The translations under genes were made by a program, and so were the position numbers. DNA of 38,567 nt from Pseudomonadota bacterium. GTDB lineage: Bacteria > Myxococcota_A > UBA9160 > UBA4427. Below the pieces are notes generated by a model that worked only from the letters and a program-made list of their open reading frames with translations, did no database searches and was not told where the DNA came from. The stretch spans positions 1 to 38,567 of the forward strand of contig JAKSBN010000472.1 in NCBI GenBank assembly GCA_022361175.1, in the 5' to 3' direction. Below are positions 32,979 to 38,567 of the stretch, in pieces (position 1 is the first letter of the stretch; each line of letters begins with the position of its first letter).

Positions 32979-34433
32979 CTACGACGCGGCCGCCATGCGT
33001 TCCTGGCGCAGCGCCGAGCGCCGCACCTTGCCAGCGTCGTCGCGCAGCGGCGCGGCGACGAATTCGAAGCTGCGGGGGATCTTGTAGCGGGCCAGGTGCC
33101 CGCCCAGGTGGGTCACCAGCTCCGCTTCAGTCACGCCGTCCGGCGCGTCCACGAGCGCGTGCACCCGCTGGCCCAGGTCGTCGTCCGGCAGCCCGATGAC
33201 GGCGCTGGTGCGCACGGCCGGATGGGCGTCGATGGCCGCCTCCACCTCGGCCGGGAACACGTTGGCGCCGCCGGTCACGATCATGTCGGTCTGGCGGTCG
33301 GCCAGGTAGAGGTAGCCGGCCTCGTCCACGTAGCCGAGGTCGCCCAGCGTCTCCCAGCCGTCGTCGGTGGCCTGGGCCTCGGCGCCGATGTAGCGGTAGG
33401 TCGAGCCCTGGCCACCGGGCGGCATCATGTAGACCAGTCCCACCTCTCCCGGCGGCAGCTCGCGGCCGGCTTCGTCCAGAATGCGCAGCTTGCGCCCGGG
33501 CAGCGGCTTGCCCACCGAACCGGGGTGCGCGAGCCACTCGCTGCCCGAGATGGTCGTGCCGCCGATGCGCTCGGAGCCGCCGTAGGCCTCGTGGATGCGC
33601 TCCGGCCCCAGCCACTCGATCCAGGCGCGCTTCAGCCAGTGCGGGCTCGGCGCGCCGCTGCACATGACGGTGTCGAGGGAGGAGAGGTCGTAGCGCCGGC
33701 GGGTGGCGTCGGGCAGCTTCCAGATGCGCTGCATCATGGTGGGCACGAACAGCACCCAGTCGACCGCGTGCTCCTGGATGGCCGCCAGGCAGCGCTCGGG
33801 ATCGAAGCGATCGAGGACGACGATGCGGCGCCCGCACAGGAGCGACTGCCACGCCGTGATGAAGGGCCCGGCGTGGTAGAGCGGCCCGGGCACCAGCGTC
33901 GTGCCGCCCGGCCGCATGCGGTTCTCCACCTGTTCCGGGTCGCACTCGGCGGGAGTCTTCTCGATGATGACCTTGGGCTGGCCCGTGCTGCCGCCGGAGG
34001 TCATGGCCCGGGCGCAGGCCGGCACCACGTCCGGCAGCGGCGCGTCGGAGAGCGATGCATCCGGCTCCCGACCGGCCGACCACATCGGCACGTCGTAGTC
34101 CGTCTCGGGGGCACCCACCACCAGGGCCGGCCGCGCCACCGCGACGATGGCGCGCCGTTCGCGCTCGGGCAGGAAGGCCGAGACCGGGTTGGGCGTCGCC
34201 CCCAGCTTCCAGGCGGCCAGGCACGCGGCGAAGAAGTCGGGCCCGTTGGGCAGCGCCAGCGTGACCCGGTCGCCCTCCTTCACGCCGCACTCGGCGTAGG
34301 CGCGGGCCAAGCGGTTGGAGCGCTCCTCCAGCTGGCGGCGCGTCACGCGCTCGTCGCCGAAGACGATGGCCACCGCGTCGGGCGCCTGTTCGGCGAGCCA
34401 GCCGCAGGCGCGGCCATAGGAGAGACGCGGCAT
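32979..34433 (-). CDS. AMP-forming acyl-CoA ligase with SGGSTG phosphate loop
   Basis: 484 residues from the ATG at 34433, with AAGGAG 7 bases upstream. The phosphate-loop motif is MTSGGSTGQPKVI (about 144-156), a variant of SGTTG seen in a subgroup that includes bile-acid CoA ligase-like proteins. Others: EAYGGSERIGGTTISGSEW, TLGDLGYVDEAGYLYLADRQTDMIVTGGANVFPAEVE and the catalytic Lys of DAGKVRRSAL near residue 472. First gene of a four-gene operon (ligase, SnoaL-like, ligase, dehydrogenase). The operator-like motif copy B lies only 16 bases or so before its start. Role: acyl-adenylate-dependent CoA activation; substrate inferred as a lipid or sterol-type acid. Confidence 0.93.
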   Translation of the reverse strand: MPRLSYGRACGWLAEQAPDAVAIVFGDERVTRRQLEERSNRLARAYAECGVKEGDRVTLALPNGPDFFAACLAAWKLGATPNPVSAFLPERERRAIVAVARPALVVGAPETDYDVPMWSAGREPDASLSDAPLPDVVPACARAMTSGGSTGQPKVIIEKTPAECDPEQVENRMRPGGTTLVPGPLYHAGPFITAWQSLLCGRRIVVLDRFDPERCLAAIQEHAVDWVLFVPTMMQRIWKLPDATRRRYDLSSLDTVMCSGAPSPHWLKRAWIEWLGPERIHEAYGGSERIGGTTISGSEWLAHPGSVGKPLPGRKLRILDEAGRELPPGEVGLVYMMPPGGQGSTYRYIGAEAQATDDGWETLGDLGYVDEAGYLYLADRQTDMIVTGGANVFPAEVEAAIDAHPAVRTSAVIGLPDDDLGQRVHALVDAPDGVTEAELVTHLGGHLARYKIPRSFEFVAAPLRDDAGKVRRSALRQERMAAAS

Positions 34434-34451
34434 CCGGGGGCTCCTTCAATA

Positions 34452-34471
34452 CGAGACGTAGCGTATAGGAA
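34452..34471 (+). promoter_or_regulatory. Operator-like motif, copy B
   Basis: CGAGACGTAGCGTATAGGAA differs from copy A at three of 20 bases. It lies in the 69-base gap between the SDR gene ending at 34503 and the ligase start at 34433. With the overlapping palindrome ATACG-AG-ACGT-AG-CGTAT (34449-34466), it has the same symmetry as in copy A. Its closeness to the start codon means it would cover the ribosome site region or the -10 of a very short leader. Confidence 0.58.
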
Positions 34472-34502
34472 TGCCTTCGCCCCCGCCAGCGAGCGACCGC
34501 CG

Positions 34503-35282
34503 TCAGCGCACCAGCTGGCCGGCGTTCACCATCAGCGTCTCGCCCGTGATCATGCGCGCCCGGTCGGAGCAGAAGAACACGATCGCCTCGGCGACGTCTT
34601 CGTCCGCGGGCATCTCTCCCAGCGGCATGCTGGCCGTGATCTCGGCCAGCACCTCGTCCACCGACACGCCCCGCTCCTCGGCCTGCCACTTCACGTAGCC
34701 CTCCACCGGAGGGCCCCACATCCAGGTGGGAATGACCATGTTCACGCGAATGCGGTCGGGGCCCAGCTCGTGCACCAGGTGTTTCATGGCCGACACCAGC
34801 GCCCCCTTGGCCGCGGCGTACGCAATCTGGTGTGCCGGCGGCGGCAGCCACATGGCCTGCGACCCGATCAGGACCAGCGCGCCGCCGCCCGCGGCGCGCA
34901 GATGCGGCACCGCCGCGCGCGCGATCTGGGCCGTCCCCACGACGTTGACGTCAAGCGCCTGGCGCCAGTCCTCCGCCGACGTGGACGCGAGGGTCCCGAA
35001 GAGCGAGTCCAACGCCGCCACCTGCACCACGGCATCCAGCTGGCCGAAGCGATCGACGGCCGTCTGCATCAGGGCCTCGCAGCGATCCGGATCGGCGATG
35101 TCGACGGCGCACGCCGCCACGCGCTCGCCGCTCGGGTCCAGCTCGGCGGCCAGCTTGGCCAGCTTCTCGGCGTTCCGGGCGCCGATCACCACCCGCGCGC
35201 CGTCGCGCAGGGCGCAGCGCGCCACCTCGCGACCGAGCCCCGGCCCCACCCCACACACCACCACCGTCTTGCCCGTCAGCAT
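34503..35282 (-). CDS. Short-chain dehydrogenase/reductase
   Basis: 259 residues from the ATG at 35282 with GGAGGAAG upstream. The Rossmann motif reads GVGPGLG (the SDR TGxxxGxG variant with G-x-G-P-G-L-G), with VVIGARNAEKL suggesting NADP(H) preference through Arg. Catalytic residues: Ser in IGSQAM, Tyr and Lys in YAAAK. The NNAG segment is replaced by QVAALDS, which is unusual for a classical SDR. The C-terminus FFCSDRARMITGETLMVNAGQLV is typical. It is upstream of the ligase operon on the same strand, with a 69-base gap holding copy B of the operator-like motif, and may be a separate unit. Confidence 0.9.
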   Translation of the reverse strand: MLTGKTVVVCGVGPGLGREVARCALRDGARVVIGARNAEKLAKLAAELDPSGERVAACAVDIADPDRCEALMQTAVDRFGQLDAVVQVAALDSLFGTLASTSAEDWRQALDVNVVGTAQIARAAVPHLRAAGGGALVLIGSQAMWLPPPAHQIAYAAAKGALVSAMKHLVHELGPDRIRVNMVIPTWMWGPPVEGYVKWQAEERGVSVDEVLAEITASMPLGEMPADEDVAEAIVFFCSDRARMITGETLMVNAGQLVR

Positions 35283-35429
35283 CCGTGCTTCCTCCCGTGG
35301 CTGGCCATGGGACCTCCCCGCCCGCGGCCTGTCAAGGCGACCCGCACCGCCTGACCGCTCGCACAGCCCCGCGAGCCGCTGAGTGAAGCCGCTTCAAGCC
35401 GAGCGAGGGCTCGGACGATAGACCGGCAG

Positions 35430-36632
35430 ATGCACCCGCAAGACGACCCGCAAGCCGCCGCGAAACGCGCCCGGGCCATCGCCCTATCCGCGGCCCTGCT
35501 GACGCCGCTGCTGCTCCTGGCCGCCGGTCTGATCGTCTTCCGGCCGGCCTTCGAGCCGTCGCGTCCCACCTGGGCGGGCCGACCGGACCCGGTTTCCGAG
35601 ACGCTGCCGCCGGCCGCTCGGGAACGCCGTTCCGGCATCACCCTGTATCGCCTCGGCCGGGGACTCGACCAGGTCACCATCTACGCAGCCACGAGCGACG
35701 CCGGTGGCGTCTGGCTGGGCACGGGGCGCGGTCTGGTTCGCCTCACGCCGGACGGCACCACCACCCTCTACCGCCTCTACTCCGATGCCCCCAGCGAGTG
35801 GATCCGCGAGCTGACCCCGTTGGAGGACGGCCTGGCCCTCACCATCACCGTCGCCCCCGACAACACGGGTGGGCACTCGGTGGGGACCTTCCTCTTCGAT
35901 CCGGCCAGCGAGCGCTGGACGCGCATCGGCGAGCCTTCTCGGGCGCTGGCCAGCAACGGCGAGCGTCTCTTCGGCGTGCAGGGTCGCCGCCTCGTGACCT
36001 TCGACCGCAGCGGCGACACCTTCTCGACGCGGCTCCTCGACACAACGGGCATCTGTGCCGAGGCGGATCTGGCGGTGGGCGACGGCGAGCTGTGGCTCAC
36101 CCACCAGGACACCCACCGGGCGGGCTCGCGCGCCCAGGCGGTCCCGTGCGGCGTCCTGCGGATTCGGCCAGACGGCTCCGCCACCGCCTACGCCACCGAG
36201 CAGGGCCTCGTCTCCGGGTTCGGCCGCTCGGTGGTGGCCGACGCGCGCGGCACCTTCGTGTCCCACGGCATTCAAGGCGAGGGCCTGAGCGCCTATGCGC
36301 CCGACACGGACCGCTGGCAGGGACATCGCGGGAGCCGCAACGGCGTCTACCTGGGCGCCAACCTGCTGGCGATGGCTCCCGACGCCATCTGGCTCGGGAC
36401 TCCCGACGGCCGCCGGCCGCTGGTGCACTTGAAGCGGGATTCGCTGGAGGCCCACGTGGTCTCGGGTATTCCGGCCGAGCACTACGTCACGGGCATGGCG
36501 GCGGGGCCCTCCGGCGCTTGGGTCGGTCTCGCCCGCAAGCACTGGGAAGGGACGAATTACACCGTGGAGAGTCGGGTGGCCTTCGTGCCCTCGCTCAGGG
36601 CTCGTCCCCGCCCTTCTCCAGCAGGTCCGTAA
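35430..36632 (+). CDS. Membrane-anchored beta-propeller protein with regulator-propeller repeats
   Basis: 400 residues from the ATG at 35430 with only a weak ribosome site. One hydrophobic anchor (about 16-37, ALSAALLTPLLLLAAGLIVF) follows a short basic N-terminus. The rest is repeated beta sheet; GGVWLGTGRGLVRLTPDG (about 91-108), LWLTHQD and IWLGTPDG are the strands of the two-component regulator propeller repeat (Reg_prop). No signalling domain follows, so it is probably a periplasmic ligand-binding or scaffold propeller. Its last 38 bases overlap the convergent small gene at 36595. The gene stands alone between operons. Function unknown. Confidence 0.75.
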   Translation: MHPQDDPQAAAKRARAIALSAALLTPLLLLAAGLIVFRPAFEPSRPTWAGRPDPVSETLPPAARERRSGITLYRLGRGLDQVTIYAATSDAGGVWLGTGRGLVRLTPDGTTTLYRLYSDAPSEWIRELTPLEDGLALTITVAPDNTGGHSVGTFLFDPASERWTRIGEPSRALASNGERLFGVQGRRLVTFDRSGDTFSTRLLDTTGICAEADLAVGDGELWLTHQDTHRAGSRAQAVPCGVLRIRPDGSATAYATEQGLVSGFGRSVVADARGTFVSHGIQGEGLSAYAPDTDRWQGHRGSRNGVYLGANLLAMAPDAIWLGTPDGRRPLVHLKRDSLEAHVVSGIPAEHYVTGMAAGPSGAWVGLARKHWEGTNYTVESRVAFVPSLRARPRPSPAGP

Positions 36633-36825
36633 CCCGCTCTTCCGAGCGGTCGTACGCGCGCTGGAACGCGTTGGCCGCGCGCTTGGGCGTCGAGTCTTCC
36701 GACGTGACGCGCTCGATTTCGTCGCCGAGGATCCCGCCGAAGGCGCCGTCCACGCCCTCGTTGTAGATCTCGGCGCCGACCCACAGGGCCAGGACGAAGA
36801 GCAGGATCCCGATCAGCTTGCTCAT
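36595..36825 (-). CDS. Small single-TM membrane protein
   Basis: 76 residues from the ATG at 36825. N-terminal hydrophobic helix LIGILLFVLALWVGAEIY, then a Gly-rich link (DGAFGGILGDEIE) and a charged helical tail (PKRAANAFQRAYDRSEERVTDLLEK). No family recognised. The 3' end overlaps the propeller gene's 3' end by 38 bases on the opposite strand. Codon pattern and the downstream GST gene argue that it is real, but it is short. Confidence 0.6.
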   Translation of the reverse strand: MSKLIGILLFVLALWVGAEIYNEGVDGAFGGILGDEIERVTSEDSTPKRAANAFQRAYDRSEERVTDLLEKGGDEP

Positions 36826-36923
36826 GCTCGCGCCTCCCCAAGTACCCTATCGGCCGTGCGGAAGGCGGCGTTGAGGAAGCCTTCGGGAACCGGCAGCGAA
36901 CGCGCAAGTCCCGCGGTCCGCCG

Positions 36924-37556
36924 CTAGGTGAGCAGCACGCCGTCGATCTCGGAACGCGCCCGGTAGGCGTCGCTCCAGCGCGCCAGATGTTCGTACGCGG
37001 GATCGATCTCCACCTTGCCGAAGCGCGCGAACTGGAACGCCGCCTGGAGCGTGCAGTCCGCGCTGGTGGGGCGCTCACCCGCCACGAAGGGCCGTCCATC
37101 CGCGAGCTGCCCTTCCAGGTAGCCCAGCGCCCCGGGCAGCTGCTCGCGGTAGTGGGCCGCCAGCTCCGGGTTCGGCGCCAGCCCGAGCGGCGAGTTCGTG
37201 GCGTGCACGATGCGCGACACCACCTGCAGCACGCCCTGCTCGGCGATCCGTTCGAGCTGGCGCACCCGCGCGCGCTCGAGCGGGGTGGCGCCGACCAGAC
37301 GCGGCTCGGGCGCCAGCTCTTCCAGGTATTCCATGATCACCAGCGATTCGAGCAGGTAGCGGCCGTCGTCCAGCTCGAGGACGGGGAGCCTCGCGAACGG
37401 GTTTCGCGCCCGATGTTCCGGCGCGTTCTGCTCGCCCTCGCGCACGTTCACCATCACTTCTTCAATGGGCAGCTCGGCGCCGCCGGCGCGCTTCTCGGCG
37501 ATGAACAGACGCACCCGCGTGGGATTGGGCGCCACGGGGAACACGTAGAGCTTCAC
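36924..37556 (-). CDS. Glutathione S-transferase family protein
   Basis: 210 residues from a GTG start, with GAGGG before it. The thioredoxin-like N-domain reads MKLYVFPVAPNPTRVRLFIAEK, with NPFARLPVLELDDGRYLLESLVIMEYLEEL (cis-Pro and the ES glutathione-binding motif). The helical C-domain ends in RPTSADCTLQAAFQFARF, with the conserved N-capping SxxD. The Ser or Cys catalytic residue near position 10-12 is not obvious (APNPTR), as in several beta-like bacterial GSTs. Its role could be detoxification of electrophiles or reduction of lipid peroxides. It lies 7 bases after the SDR gene on the same strand, so the two may be co-transcribed. Confidence 0.88.
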   Translation of the reverse strand: MKLYVFPVAPNPTRVRLFIAEKRAGGAELPIEEVMVNVREGEQNAPEHRARNPFARLPVLELDDGRYLLESLVIMEYLEELAPEPRLVGATPLERARVRQLERIAEQGVLQVVSRIVHATNSPLGLAPNPELAAHYREQLPGALGYLEGQLADGRPFVAGERPTSADCTLQAAFQFARFGKVEIDPAYEHLARWSDAYRARSEIDGVLLT

Positions 37557-37563
37557 GGAACCC

Positions 37564-38532
37564 TCACGCGGCCAGGGCGTCGTAGCGCACGCCCGTCAGC
37601 GTTTCCGAGACGTCCCACAGGCGCTGCGCCGCCTCCTCGTCGCGGGCGCGGGCCGTCGAATCGACGCGCCGCGGGTAGCCCCACATCTCGCCGAAGCCGT
37701 CCGGGCCGATGTACGAACCGCCCTCGGCGTCGGGGGCCGTGGCGGCGTAGAGCATGGGCAGCGCCCCGACGGCGGCGCTCTGGGCGAACAGCCGATTGCC
37801 GAGCTCCATCAGGCGCTCCATCCACGACGAGCCGTCCATGCGCGGGCCGGCGGTCTGGAGATTGGTGGCCGCGTACCCGGGGTGACACGCCAGACTCCGC
37901 ACGTCGGCCCGGGCCGCGCGCAGGCGCCGCTCCAGCTCGTAGGCGAAGAGGAGGTTGGCCAGCTTGCTCTGTCCGTACGCGCTCCAGCGGAAGTAGCTCT
38001 TCTCGCCCTGCAGGTCGTCGAAGCGCATGCGACCGACGCGGTGCGCGCTGCTGCTGGTCGTGACCACCCGGGCGCCCGCCGTCTTGAGCAGCACCGGCAG
38101 CAGCAGTCCCGTCAGCGCGAAGTGCCCCAGGTGGTTCGTGCCCAATTGCATCTCGAAGCCGTCGGCCGTCTCGCAGCGGGGCAGCGCCATCACGCCGGCG
38201 TTGTTGCACAGGAGGTCGAGGCGGTCGTGGTCTTCGGCGTAGTCGCTGGCGAAGCGCCGCACCGACTCGAGGCTGGCGAGATCCAGCGGTCGGAACTCCA
38301 GCGACGCACCCGACACCTCGCCGCGGATGCGCTCGGTGGCCTCCTTGGCCTTCTCCGCGCTGCGGCAGGCCAGCACCACGTGGGCCCCGCGCGCCGCCAG
38401 CGCCAGCGCCCCCTCGTAGCCGAGGCCGCTGTTGCCTCCCGTGACGACGGCGATCCGACCGGTCTGGTCGGGGATCCGGTCGGCCGTCCAGGCGGACGAG
38501 CGAGCGGCAGAGGAAGCGGTGGTGTTGGGCAT
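37564..38532 (-). CDS. SDR of the retinol dehydrogenase / protochlorophyllide reductase-like group
   Basis: 322 residues from the ATG at 38532, preceded by GGAGGA. Rossmann motif TGGNSGLG (about 31-38), ACRSAEKAKEA (Arg favouring NADP), NNAGVM, NHLGHFALTGLLLP, SSSAHRVG and YGQSKLANLLFAYELERRL with catalytic Tyr and Lys, and HPGYAATNLQ. The order and the long C-terminus are typical of RDH11-14-like bacterial SDRs, usually annotated oxidoreductase; substrates are unknown and often retinal or lipid aldehydes. The N-terminal 25 residues are low-complexity and may be partly untranslated. Last complete gene; only 35 bases follow. Confidence 0.9.
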   Translation of the reverse strand: MPNTTASSAARSSAWTADRIPDQTGRIAVVTGGNSGLGYEGALALAARGAHVVLACRSAEKAKEATERIRGEVSGASLEFRPLDLASLESVRRFASDYAEDHDRLDLLCNNAGVMALPRCETADGFEMQLGTNHLGHFALTGLLLPVLLKTAGARVVTTSSSAHRVGRMRFDDLQGEKSYFRWSAYGQSKLANLLFAYELERRLRAARADVRSLACHPGYAATNLQTAGPRMDGSSWMERLMELGNRLFAQSAAVGALPMLYAATAPDAEGGSYIGPDGFGEMWGYPRRVDSTARARDEEAAQRLWDVSETLTGVRYDALAA

Positions 38533-38567
38533 GGAGTCCTCCGGGGCGCGCAGAGCCTCAGGGTAGA

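Overview
This is a GC-rich stretch (roughly 70% by eye) of bacterial chromosome with about 31 tightly packed protein-coding genes. No RNA gene, CRISPR array or insertion sequence was recognised. Many GTG starts and GTGA stop/start overlaps fit a high-GC organism. The content is dominated by acyl-CoA chemistry: four acyl-CoA dehydrogenases, three CaiB/BaiF-family proteins, two AMP-forming acyl-CoA ligases, two crotonases, a MaoC pair, an SCP2-type thiolase and several SDRs, plus an F420-type LLM oxidoreductase. This suggests an uncultured soil or marine lipid degrader, for example in the deltaproteobacterial/Myxococcota-like or Binatia-like lineages or an actinobacterium. No phylogenetic marker is present, so the assignment stays open.

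Layout. (1) 1-7032, minus strand: a probable seven-gene operon of large acyl-CoA dehydrogenase, alpha-methylacyl-CoA racemase-like protein, two hot-dog hydratase genes, small acyl-CoA dehydrogenase, DUF1214 protein and a sodium:solute symporter cut by the window edge. (2) 7189-10609: two further CaiB/BaiF proteins and an SDR. (3) 10738-18559: an isochorismatase-fold protein, a VOC protein, a six-TM GGDEF-EAL protein, a giant fused indolepyruvate:ferredoxin oxidoreductase-type enzyme and an LLM oxidoreductase. (4) 18696-20875: a large/small acyl-CoA dehydrogenase pair. (5) 20940-22202: a lipoprotein alpha/beta hydrolase. (6) 22360-27424, plus strand: an operon of SDR, HMG-CoA-synthase-like/DUF35 fusion, thiolase and two crotonases. 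(7) 27578-29894: two divergent seven-TM paralogues and a small coupled protein, with lower GC. (8) 30030-35282, minus strand: SDR, then acyl-CoA ligase, SnoaL-like protein, acyl-CoA ligase and zinc alcohol dehydrogenase. (9) 35430-38532: propeller protein, small membrane protein, GST and SDR.

How it fits together. Regions 1, 4, 6 and 8 supply activation (ligases), alpha-methyl epimerisation (racemase), dehydrogenation (paired dehydrogenases), hydration (MaoC pair), hydroxyacyl oxidation (SDRs) and C-C cleavage (thiolase with a DUF35 partner). This resembles the toolkit for branched or steroid/isoprenoid side chains, but no sterol-ring genes are present, so the substrate is unknown.

The most notable non-coding signal is a 20-bp motif with a core close to ATACG-N3-CGTAT. 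It occurs four times, each in a promoter-like region before one of these catabolic units (7083, 18644, 22243, 34452). It looks like the operator of a single regulator encoded outside the window. Several enzymes lack the canonical catalytic residue of their family: Cys to Asp in the HMGS-like protein, Asp to Met in a CaiB paralogue, Cys to Ala in the isochorismatase-like protein and Glu to His twice in a crotonase.
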